A DNA stretch of 64,000 bases from Mycteria americana (lineage: Eukaryota > Chordata > Aves > Ciconiiformes > Ciconiidae): positions 61,876,001-61,940,000 of the forward strand of contig NC_134369.1 in assembly GCF_035582795.1 (NCBI RefSeq). The letters run 5' to 3'. The translations under genes and the position numbers were made by a program. How positions within the stretch are numbered: the first letter of the stretch is position 1; each line of letters opens with the position of its first letter. Shown here in pieces: positions 1 through 10,920 of this stretch. The notes under the pieces are model-generated. The model had not been told where the DNA came from. It saw only the letters and a list, made by a program, of their open reading frames with translations, and made no database searches.

Positions 1-730
1 CTGGTGCTCACTGGCAAGGCCAGCAGCTCCCAGCTGTGCTGCCCTGCCTTCAGAAGTGACGGGCTGCTGCGCTGATAGTTCGCAGGTCCTGCAAGATGCT
101 TTGAAATCTCCTTGTAAGTGGGGATATTTGATCTCGCTTTTCTCATCAGATGCCAGTGCAAGAACGATGCACTTAGCCTGCTGGCAGGCTGGAGCAGCTT
201 GCAGCAATCGCTTCGTTCCTAACCCACCACCTTGGCTGAATAGTTGGAGTATTTCCCTCTGAAAAGCATCTGCATTTTAGAGGTTGGTAACTGTTCGCTT
301 AAATTCCTCCCTCCCGAGAGGAGAGACATCTCTTGAAGGCATCTCTTGTTGCTTGTTCGTACAAAACGCAGCAGCCTGCAGATAACGCAGGCTTCAGCCC
401 TGGGTGCAAAGGGTGGTGCAGATGGCGTGTAAAAGTCCCTGGCCGTGTCTTGTGGCATGGCTGTAAACTGTGCTCATCGGCTCTGTAAAGCCTGCTTTGC
501 TTTTCACGGGACTGAGCAGCACGGAGGGGCAGGCGGCTCCCTGAGACCCCCCGGGCTTGGCGTTGGGTGCACTGGGGTTGCAGCCTGTTGAATCTTGTTG
601 TCCGCAGAGAGCGGCTCCTCACGCACGGGGGGAGCTTGGTTAGGAGCCGCTCGGCTTGGTTTGGATTTTTCTTCTTTATTTAATTTCCCCAGCCATTGTC
701 ATTGGCTGATGGCTTTTTATAAATTCAACT

Positions 731-743
731 CCACTAGAGGGCA
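731..743 (+). promoter_or_regulatory. CTCF-like core motif
   Basis: CCACTAGAGGGCA fits the CTCF core CCASYAGRKGGCR at every position, in forward orientation. Binding is inferred from the motif only. Confidence 0.5.
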
Positions 744-818
744 ATGTGATCTGGCATGGGAAAGGGAGCGAGCCGGCGAGGAAATGCCACAATGTGCACG
801 TATGGATGTGATGGCGGT

Positions 819-852
819 GGGCGACCGTGGGCCCTGGGCGACCGTGGGCCCT
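819..852. repeat. Two perfect tandem copies of a 17-bp unit
   Basis: GGGCGACCGTGGGCCCT occurs at 819-835 and again at 836-852 with no mismatch, indicating a recent or conserved local duplication. Confidence 0.9.
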
Positions 853-2330
853 GGCCTGGAGCGGGCCTGAGCAAAGGGCTCGGCTCATCCCGGAGTGGGA
901 CCCCAGTGCTGGGGTGAGAGCACGTCCCGTGTTGCTGCTAACCCACCCGGTGTGAGGCTCGCTGGTCGGTGCAGAGACAGGAAAGAACGTGGCAGTCAAT
1001 GAATGTCACCGAAAAGCGGGGGGGAAAGCCCAAAGTAACACTCAGCACTTCTGAAATGGCAAAGAAAAATGCGTGGGTGAGGGGATGGATGACACGCACA
1101 AGTACACGTTCCTGCTGCCAGTAAGGAGCCTGCTCTGGACACATCTTTCTCTTCCCTGGAGATGTCATGGACAATTGCTCTGTGCTTTGAGCACTGTCTA
1201 GTGTGGCTGGCGGGAGGTGACAGTGCCTGTCACGAGTTGTCCGTTCTCTTGTCTGGGGTGGGGGGGAGGTGGGTGCAGGGGGCACTTTGTTTTCATAGGG
1301 TCTGGGGGATTGTATTTTACTCAATATATTGAATATAAAAGAGAGGGTCAGCTTCCTTCTCTGGTCCGGGTGGGTAAGATTTCTTATAACATCACACTAT
1401 CCAGTTTTGAGAACGTGTCTGATGCAGTGTGGCTTCTGCTGGGGGCCCAGAAAGCTGTGAAAACTGAGTTTCATTGTGGTTTTTTCTTTTTTCTTTTTAA
1501 GGGCATGGAGGTTAGCTGATTTGTTACACGCGATCAGGCCCAACAAAACCTGCTGGAATGGGCCCAGAGTGGGATGGAGGCAGGGGATGCTCCAGCCAGG
1601 TGACCAGCCCAGCTGTGGGGTGGAGGACTGGGGGTGCACAGGGCTGGCTGGGTGGAGAGGTGAGGGTGATGGGGTGCCTTCATCGAAGAAAAGCTCTGGG
1701 CTTTGCCAACAGCGAGGGCAGACTTGGTAAGAGGCTGTGGCAGCTGGCCAGCAGCTGTGTGGTGTGGCTATAAAGTACATACACCTTCAAACATGGTTTG
1801 CTGGCTGCAAGCTGATCACTCCCATGCCCCTTCCTCTGCAGAGGGTTGTCTTCTTCCAGGGCTGGACACTGTCCCAAATGCTTCATGTCCCAACTGCTAT
1901 GGTGGCTGAGCAACACATCCCTTGCCCAGAGCAAAAAAGTGAGAAGGAAGATGACCCGAGGGAGTCTTGATCTGCTCCAAATGTGGTTTGGGGGTTTAAG
2001 GCCAACTCTCCATACAAATTTTGGGGACATGGGCTTTGGCAGTAGACTCTAATGCTCCAACAGTGACTCTTGGCTTTGGCATTCTTGCTGTTCTGCCAAA
2101 ATCCCTGCCGTGGGCTGTCCATGCTGGGCTGACTGCTGTTCCCAGGGAAGGCTGTGGTGCAGTGTGAGTGGTGCCGGGGGGCCTGTGGGACCCTACTCAC
2201 CTCCACAGCTCTCGGTGGCTCTCTTGAGCCCAGGGTGGCCCTGGCTCTGCCCCAAGCCAGTTCCCCGGGTAGCCAGGGCTAAGGGCTCCCTGTGGGGGAG
2301 GCGGCACACCACAACAGCCACCTGCCCTGC

Positions 2331-2567
2331 TGAAATTAAGATTAGACTGGATACTAGGAAATTTTACTTCACTGAAAGGGTTATCAAGCATTGGAACAGG
2401 CTGCCCAGGGAAGTGGTTGAGTCACCATCCGTGAACGTATTTAAAAGACGTTTGGATGAGGTGCTTAGGGAGATGGTGTAGTGGTGGACTTGGTACTGTT
2501 AGCTTTACAGTTGGACTCGGTGATCTTAAAGGTCTTTTCCAACCTATACAATTCTGTGATTCTGTGA
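2331..2567 (+). mobile_element. CR1 LINE, 3'-end fragment
   Basis: A 5'-truncated CR1 retrotransposon end in + orientation. The translated tail reads [20 protein letters not shown] and continues to the Leu-Arg-Glu-Met-Val typical of the CR1 ORF2 C-terminus. The 3' UTR has the usual GGTCTTTTCCAACCT motif and ends in a short ATTCTGTG octamer repeat (2551-2566), the CR1 hallmark in place of poly(A). Only about 240 bp remain, so it is dead. The tail frame is still open, suggesting moderate age. The 5' limit is approximate. Confidence 0.9.
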
Positions 2568-4966
2568 AATTGCACCCATGAAATTTAATGTGGAACCTGG
2601 TGTAAGGTGGCACATCAACAAAAAAATGTGAATTGCTGACTTTGACATTCTCTCACAGGAAAACTGACCTTGGGAGATGATAAAATGCAGCTGTACTGAG
2701 TTACCTAATGAAGTTTGACTTTAGTTATTCTAGGTTTTCTTCAGCTTTTGGTAGATGGTCTTCACTTCATTAACACTGCAGTAGCTTTCCTCTCCTCCCA
2801 ACCAACACCTTGGGCACAGGCGTGTGGGACCTGGTGACTCCTTCCAGAAGGCTGACAAGAAAGCAAAATTAATTCCAGTTCAGTACATTATGTAATTTTG
2901 TTTTTCTTCTGTGGTTTATTTTTCTTTAATTTCATCTGCTCCAAATTTGGCTAGGCAGAAATTTCCATTTCAACCCAACCTGTGAGCTTTTGACAGGCTT
3001 ATTTAAGACCTACAGCTGGAAGAAGTAGTTCAGGTTCCACTGAAAATGCAACCTCTCGAACTAAGGCAAAAGTACTAAGTTTTGACTTAGTCTTACTTTA
3101 TAATCTCAAGTTCAGCTTCATAGGTATGTAACATTTTACTGCTGATTGTGGAAATAGGGTGCTTGAATCCTCCTTTTCTTTTTGTGGTGGAAGATCACAA
3201 AGGCATAAAAAGCCCCTGAAAATGCATTTCCCTCCCTTCACAAACCAAAGCCTATGACAGGTGTCTGCCAGTGGCAGGGGGGCATTATTTTTTGTTATCT
3301 GCTAATGTTTAGTATTGGAGGTGCTGGGCAGGGCAGGATAGTCCTCAGCCCAAAAGCCATAGGGAAGGGGTAAGTGGAGGAACGTGGGCAGTAGGAGGTG
3401 CGGCGAGTGCCTGCCATGCCTGCAGCCCTGTGGTTGTTGGATGCTCAAAGCCTGTGGGTGGCAGAGGAAGCCAGCCCAACGGGTGATGTCTCAGAGGGGG
3501 ATCAGTGTGTAGTGTATTGGTGGCAAGCGACTGGTGTGTGGGTGCTGAAGGGGATCAACAAGGAGCAAACTTTGGCTTCCCTTCTGGGAACCTGGTCCAG
3601 GCTGGGTCTGCACCAGCCATGTGGAGAGCTGGAGGGGATGCAATGAATCAGACTGGCCATGGGAAGCCTGATCCTTTCCCCAAGCATGTTTCCACCTCCA
3701 GCCTTGACTCCTCGCTCTCCCATTCCTACCTCCATGGGGCTGCCAGTGTAACTTGAGGATCATTTGGGCATCTGTCCTCCTCAGCAGCTCCTTGGGACAG
3801 AGCTGTCCCCAGGGGCCACAGGGCCACATCAGCAGCCCTGGTGGGCTCCCACGGTCAGGAGGCATGAGGGGTTGGCAGCGCGTGGAGCTGTGGGGACTCT
3901 CTGGTTACAAATATGCCCAGCTCCTTTGAGGAGCAGCACAGAGGGGCAAGGAGAAAGCACCTCTCAGCCTGGTGGCTTTATCTAAGCTGGCATGGGGTAT
4001 TCACCCTCTGTCCAGGGTCAGAGGGGGGAAACCCGCTTCCTCAGTGTTCCCCTTGTGAACCGGGATGCAGCCTGTTGGGTTTTAGGATTTTGATTTAAAA
4101 GGCCTGCTTTTGTGATCAGTGCCTGCTGTTGGAATGGGAAGCCCATGTTGGTCGTGAGTTGACAGTGGCGACTCTAACTCCATGTGTCTGTCCTGTTCCT
4201 CTACTCCAAATGGTGTCAGGGCTCAGACAGCACTTGGCAGAGCACAGCAGGGAGCAAGTGTTTTAAAAGCTTCAGAAAATACACATTAAATGATTTTTTT
4301 TTTTCTTTTTAGGGTGCAGCAAAGAAAGCAAGCACTTTAAAAAGTTCACCTCCATTGTAGGGCTGGTGTTGCAGGAGCCAGGGGTTGTCCATGTTTCACC
4401 AGGACCAGGCTGAGTCGTCGCTCCATGCCTGGTTCTTGCACTGCTGACCTGAGCTTTGGAGCTTCCAGCCCTGAGACCCTCCTGGGCGATACCTGCTCCA
4501 GGTCAGCTATGGCCCTCAGAGCCCTCAATGTGCTACCAGCCCCTTGCCCAGCATTGGCCATGGGGATGGGAGGGGAAGCTGCACCTTGCCTGCACCTCTC
4601 CAAGAGCAATTTCCATGCCAGAGGGGGGAAAGTTTAGGCCTGGCTTGGGGAGAGGATGTGTAAAACCAACACTACAGCTTCCTGGAAATATACCCAAATG
4701 GAAATATGCACAAAGTTCTTAAAAATCAATAACGCAAAAAAGTAGTGTGAAATCTTTAGAAAATCAGAGGATCAAATTTTTGTCATGAAACAGCACTCCA
4801 CTCTGATTTTTGTTTATTAACTTGCAGGCATCCTTGAACAACCTTCTCCTGTCATCCCTCCTTCCTCCCCCTCAACATTTCTAAAGGTTTTCCTGGGAAG
4901 AGTGGGCAAGGAAACTGCTGATGCTCAATGGAAAATTTAGAAACAACTCTCTTTGAATGAAGACTC
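2568..4966. other. Intergenic DNA, no gene seen
   Basis: Mixed composition; a moderately GC-rich part (3300-4080) and AT-rich flanks. Short open frames only, none with recognisable domains or splice context. I see nothing specific. Confidence 0.6.
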
Positions 4967-4984
4967 TTTTTTTTTTTTTTTTTT
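4967..4984. repeat. T18 run followed by an AT dinucleotide patch
   Basis: Uninterrupted T run followed by ATATATAA. No adjacent retroelement body is visible, so it is a simple repeat rather than a recognised insertion tail. Confidence 0.85.
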
Positions 4985-7900
4985 ATATATAATTGCAGGG
5001 ACAAACCTTGTTCTGTTTTCTGGAAAAACTTTACTTAGTTAACTTTCTTGGATGAATCACTGCTGTTAAGAGGAAAGCACTGCTGGTCTTGTCCCTGTTC
5101 ACTTCCTCTTACACCAGTACCTCATCTCCAGAATATGTGCTGTTAACCCTGTCTGAAGCCAGTCTCTGCCTTAAAATTCTCCCTTTTTCACTGGCCGGGG
5201 CTGTTGCTACTGTTTATCAACAAGCACAATTAAAATGTGCTGCTGCTTTTTGCTTTGTGCCGTGATGCAGATTTGTCCAACTTGGAGGTGGATGAGAGGA
5301 GAACCACGAGCTTGGTTTGCTGGTGCAGTGAATACCTGCTCCTGGAGACTGGATTGCTGCCATCATAACCCCCTTGCTGCAGAGCCTTGGTGCAGCACGA
5401 GCTCCCGCTGCATGTCCAAATGGGCTTAAAACATTCTGACAAGTAAACTGTATTGGCCGACTTGATGCAAGATCAGATAGTGTTTGTCAGGGCTTCTCTA
5501 GCTGCATGGTTCATTGGAGATTACCCATCTTCCTGCAGCTGGCATGGCCCTGGCATGTAGCACCCAGGTAACCGCAGTGCTTGGGGTAATTCAGTCTCCC
5601 TGTGCTTGCACCTGACCAGGACCAGTTTTGCACTGCAGGTGACCTGCTGGTGTTCACGTCTGCCAAGGGTGAAGGTGAAGCCATGGCTGAAGATGGGCAT
5701 GCTTGTTCCACCCTGCAGCTGGCGAATACTGGTGAAAGAACAACGTTTTAGGTGGGCAGGGACACAGACCCCAGGGGACTGCCCGTGTGCTCGGGTAACC
5801 CAGCCTGGGCAAAGCTCTGCTGTGGGATGGACCACTGGCCCTGGCCTGGGGAGGAGCTGGGATGGTCCTCAACCTCCGTAAACCCAGAGGCAGCTACGGG
5901 GGCACAGCCCAAGCCTGGAGGGTTTATCCCTGCTGCATATGGAAGTGCGATATCTGGGGAAGTGGAGATGGTCTGTGTTTGCTCAGCGGACCCAGGGGAA
6001 GCTGAGTCCTGGGGAGCAGGGAGTGGGAGGCGAAGGGAAAAGCAGAGAGCAATTTAAAGGAGTCCTCTAGTATTCATTCGCCTGCCTGCGCTGCGAGGTT
6101 AATGAGGAGGCTGTTTGGGAGCTTACAGCACTGCTGCATTATGGCGTTTGCTAACACAGCTTTTAAATCAAAGGGGGAGAGAGAGAAAGAAATCAACTGA
6201 AACTTTTTTAAATTTTAAAATAAAATCCTTTAGATTTGGTGATGTAAAAAATGTGAATAACTTCATCCCTGTCAAAATATTTTTTGAGAAGGTTTCATAT
6301 GCAAACTGCTTAATTTTCATCGATTTCGCAATAAAAAGCACCCGACTTCTCACCGGGGTTGGCTCTGCCAGTGTCCCTCAGTGACGCATTTGCACTTGGC
6401 AGGGGGAGGAGGGAGAAGTTCATGTGGGGTCAAACGCATCCCAAGCGGGTGTTCCTCCAGGCGGGGAGAGCTGCAACGCAGAGATGCATCTGCGGTGGCT
6501 CATTGTCCTCGGAAAGGCCCCACAGGGCTGGAGAGGGACAGTAATGTCCCTGTGCCCATCTCATATATGTTCAGCAGAGCCCTCCTCCAGTCCTTGGTCC
6601 CACTGGCTCCACGTGGTCTCCTCATGGTTTGAGGAGGGGCTGTGATGAGCTGGGGCAAATCCTCCAAAGTGTCTGCACAGCCTGGTGCTCGCAGCAGTGC
6701 GTTTCTGAAGGTGCGGGTCTGCTGGGGCTATTCTCAGCAAAACTGTGCTTTGGGTGTCGCTTCGGTGGAGTTGACCATGCGTTTACAGGTCGCAACCTCC
6801 AGTTCCTCAGTTACCTCCTGTAAGAGACATACCTGCTATCCCCTATAGCCTTTATGGACAGCCTGGAAAGAGGCAAAGTCTGGGTGTTACAGGCAGTGCT
6901 GGCCAAAAACCAGCTTTGCTATAAGCACCTGCGTTCGCCTCCTGCATCCTCAGGTGGATCGTGTGTATGAGCAACACGACTGGAGAGCTCTTGCTACTGG
7001 CAGATAAGTGATGTCTCAGTGTTTTCAAAGTTTAAAAAATCTACTTTTCTTGTTGCAAATGATTTTTAAAAGCGAGCTAATTGTCTAGGTGATTGTCCTT
7101 GTGCCAGAGAGTTCATCTTTCTGTGTTTAGCACAGTCAGGGTCTAGCACAGTAGTGGGCCTTTGGTTGCTCTGATGGTACAGACAAACGATGATCAGGAG
7201 GAAAAGACAGTGACGTTGAAGCAAAATACACTGAGCTGGACTGGTTTACTTTGCAAGCGTTTTGTTTTCTGATAGTTGCAGAAATCTTTGCCTGGGGATC
7301 CTGTGCTGGGACAAATACTCCTGGGACAAGCAGCTCAAAAGCATTTTTGGGAGAAGAAACTTTCTTCCAGCCCAGCTTTGGCAAAAGCATGCATAAGTGT
7401 AGGAGTACAGAGCAAACCCCTCTGACCTCTCCCTCCATCTCCTCTTTCAGCAATGGGCTGGGTTCCTCAGGAGCCGCAAGCCCTCCTCTCCTCCTTTCTT
7501 GACTAGAGCCATCCCAGATACCGGAGTTTTGGCATCTGAATCATACAATTTGTCGGTGTCCTGAGCTATTTGGAGACTTGGGAACTTGCCACCAGGATGC
7601 AGAGCAAGGCTGTGTTTATAAGTTACACTGCTGCTATAACATATGTCCTTGAGGGCAAGTGGCGTGAGTAGCAGCTCTGACATGAAACGCTGCCGTGCGG
7701 CTCCGTTCCTCTCCGCAGGGAGAGCAGCGCACGCCTCGGCAGCCCTTCCCGGCAGCTGGCATTTTGGGTGCAGTCTAACCACGCGTGTCCGGCCCCGGAC
7801 AGTCACGATTTGGGACGTGGCGCAGGAATTTGCATGTGGAGCTGGGGATGCTGGGGGAGGAAGACAGCCGGCATGGCTGCGCTTGCAGAGCTGGTGTTGG

Positions 7901-8398
7901 TGGGCCGACCTGCTGGTAATGATTTGACCTCTTTCTCTTAATTGCTGGGCCCCGGCTGGGGCAATCGTAATTATGGTGGCTCCTCGCTGATGCTGATCTG
8001 CGCAGGGTGGCAGACATGGACGTAGCGTGGGGCTGGGGATGGGTCAGCTTTCTGAGCCAGGGTGTTTTAATGTGGGTTGCCAGAGCCCATGCAGACCTCT
8101 GGAGGTGCTGGGTGGCCTCTTTATCCCAGGAGGATATTAAAGGCAACCCCAGAGGGGAAAATGCCAGGACAGGGGGTTTAGGAAGGCATAGAAAGGGAGC
8201 GAGGGGGAAGGGAGGCAGAGAAGATGTTTGCCGAGGGCCTAATTAGCATGAGTGAAAAAATGATGATAGGGTGAACAGAGAAGAGAGGCTGGGAAGGAAG
8301 GGAGAGCTGTGTGTATGGAGAGAGCAGCTGGTGGAGAGAAACCAGATGAAAGGCAAGAAACCCAACGCAGGAGAGGAGCAGGGATGGGGAAACGGGGC
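4985..8398. other. Intergenic DNA, no gene seen
   Basis: Short open frames without recognisable content. An AT-rich patch near 6180-6350 is followed by moderately GC-rich DNA. A purine-rich, G-heavy stretch begins about 8150 and leads into the G run at 8399. Confidence 0.6.
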
Positions 8399-8411
8399 GG
8401 GGGGGGGGGGG
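8399..8411 (+). repeat. G13 run within a purine-rich tract
   Basis: Thirteen consecutive G in a longer GA-rich segment (about 8150-8570). Could form G-quadruplex or triplex DNA on the + strand. Confidence 0.85.
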
Positions 8412-10560
8412 AGAGGGGCAGGGCAGGAGGACTGGTGGTTTGGAGGGACTTTTTCAGCAGAAGAAAATTAGGATTAGGGGAAATGGAAATCTGTGGAAAA
8501 TAGAGAGGAGAGATGAACTGAGGGAGGAAAATCTGTGCTTTTATATTTCTCTTCTCCCAGGAGAGAAGAAATTGGTTTAAGGATAGCTGTGCACTTGGTT
8601 ACACTGAGAGGAAAACGTGGACAGTCAAAGCAAGAAAAAGAGGACCAAGGTCCATAAGGAACAGAAAAAGAGCAAAGGAAAAGAAGCAAACTGTAGAGCC
8701 GTTTATTGCAGAGAGACTGCAATTGGATTTTCTTTTCCCTACTAAGCAGGGTAAAAGTGAGTTCAGCTCCCCTTCTCTCTCTGGAGCAACCCTGGGCCAA
8801 CTGTTTTGCTGTTTCTCTGTTGGTTATGCTGCCGTTGGGTTACATCCATGCTGTGCACATGGCAGCAGGGCTTGTCCATGGAGCTGTTTTTCATTCCCAG
8901 GCCCAGCCCGGGGGCTTCCCTGGCAGTGCTGGGTACGGGCAGTGCCTGCGCCTGGGTCTGCAGCCCTGATGCCAGGCACAGGGCTCAGAAAGCAGCATGG
9001 TGGGGGAGTGCTCTCCTGCATGAGCTGCACCCCAAGGAAGATAAACCTCTGCAGCAGCCTCCCCCGCTCCATCTCCTAGCTGCATGCCAGGTGAGAGCGC
9101 AGTTTTAATTACCGAGCAATAAAATTTTTCACATCCCCTTTGGAGCCACCGCTGTTGAGCTGTGCTGGCGTGCAGTGCTCGGGATGCTGAGCCCCTGGGT
9201 GCATCTGTGATGCCCAGAATATGCAGCTGGGAAAGAAACTCAGACCAGGGAGAAGCCCAAACCACGGGACCAATGGCGACCCTTTGGACATGGCTGTGGT
9301 GGGACCATCTCTGCCACTGGGCAGAGGTAAGACCAAGGTGCACGTAGGTCTCTCCTGCTTCTTGGTTTCTTTCTGCAATACCCACCCTCTATAATTCTGG
9401 TTACACGGGTGTATCATGTATAGAGGTCTCTGTTGCTGTTCTTGCCCAGTTTGTACAGCAATACCAGAGTGCTGCCATAGGCAGAGGAAACCCAGATCTG
9501 ATTAAAAAAAAAGTTATTGGCTGAACAGTACAGGCTATGCCCATATCTGATGGCTGGGTGTGCGCAAAACAGCACTGAGTAGCCTAGGAACTGGATTGTA
9601 GGGGTTTTCGTAAGTGTGGGTTTTTTTTTTTTTTGCAACTTCATTTTATGGATGTGAATTTTTGACAGACCTGGTGAAAATGTTTAACAGCTTTCACATC
9701 GCTTAAAACACATCCCCCTTTTCTCTTACCATAACAGGGTCTTTGGTAAAACAGAATGAGAACTATCCATGTAGCCTACCAAAGCTGCTCACGGGAAGGG
9801 TCCTTCTGTGAAGTATAAATAGTTTTGCATTTTAGTGCACTTCAGGATAGCTTTTGGTTCAGTGTGAGGCTTGCACTCAGCAGAGAGGAAAAAATGGCTG
9901 TTAAGCAGAAGTCATTATCAAAATAATGACACCATAATACAGGCCCAAATCCTGCTCTTTGTCACTACCCAAGCAGCCTTGCTGGACCAAATGCAACCAG
10001 GAGTAAAGTGCCATTCCCATAGAAATCGCTAAATCAGCTGTAGTGGTGGCGTAAATCAGGAGTGACTCCAAAACGGCTGCCAGCATCACCCTTCCATACT
10101 TGTCCTTCAGTGGGTGTTTCCGAAAAGGGGGAAGGCACGCTATGGGCTGTGAAGCTGGGGATATGAGTATGGTGTGGTCCTATGCATGCCAGTGCCCTGG
10201 GCAGGACGCTGGCAGCCAAGGGGGAATTGCAGTGTTTGTCCCCGGCAGGAGGGCAGGGGTGGGGGGTCCCCGCTCCTTTGCAGCTAGCCCCCAGCAAAGT
10301 GATGCTGTTTGGCTGCCCTTGTTGCTTGCTCTTGGTGCAAAATGTATGCCACTGTGCAAACAGGGCTTTGCCTTTGATGGCAGAAGGAAAAATCCAGGAC
10401 TGGGCAAAACAGAAAGCAAGGTGATCCCGGACGAGTAAAGTGAATCCTGTCTGAGGACAGAAGTGATGGCGATGGCTATGGGTGTTATGAGAAAACCCTT
10501 CTTACATGGGCATCTCTGCCATAATCTAACTGTGCTTCAGGCAAAAGGCACAGTCTGATT
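8412..10560. other. Intergenic DNA, no gene seen
   Basis: The longest open frame (8891-9385, minus strand, 164 codons) has no recognisable domain. No transposon or RNA gene recognised. Confidence 0.6.
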
Positions 10561-10920
10561 TGGCAACAGATAAAGGCTAAGTGAAACTTTTCTTGTTTAT
10601 TTTTCTTAGCTGTACAGCTCATAACTGGAGTGGCTGGGTTTCTTCCACAAAAACGCAAAAATTCAATGACATTGAAATGGCTGAAAGCTAAATAAAATTA
10701 AAAATGAACAGTCTCCTGCTTTTCTAAAAATTTCAAACACCACTTTGTTTCCAACTTTTCTTCTATTTTTATTCAATTTTAATTAATTTTAATTAAAAAC
10801 CTTAACACCACAGTTAAGTAGCAAACTAGGTACTGAAATTCACAAATCTCACATCAGACTGAAGTGCCAGTAGTAATAATACTCATATTAATAGCCATTT
10901 TCATAACACAAACAAAGGGA
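10561..10920. promoter_or_regulatory. AT-rich block with tandem homeodomain-type sites (candidate enhancer)
   Basis: Contains two abutting perfect copies of TTTTAATTAA (10777-10786 and 10787-10796), each with a TAATTA homeodomain core, inside CpG-free AT-rich DNA. It resembles vertebrate conserved non-coding elements, but conservation cannot be tested here. Confidence 0.3.

Larger units (their letters stand above)
1..2330. other. Upstream intergenic DNA with a CTCF-like motif and a small tandem duplication
   Basis: No supportable gene. It contains an inverted CCAAT (ATTGG 701-705), a TATAAA (718-723), a strong CTCF-core match (731-743) and a 17-bp tandem duplication (819-852). Open frames here lack any recognised domain. 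Confidence 0.6.

Noticed and set aside
8891-9385. 164-codon minus-strand open frame
   Set aside because: No recognisable domain and no supporting splice or promoter context; overlapping frames on both strands fit chance in moderately GC-rich DNA.
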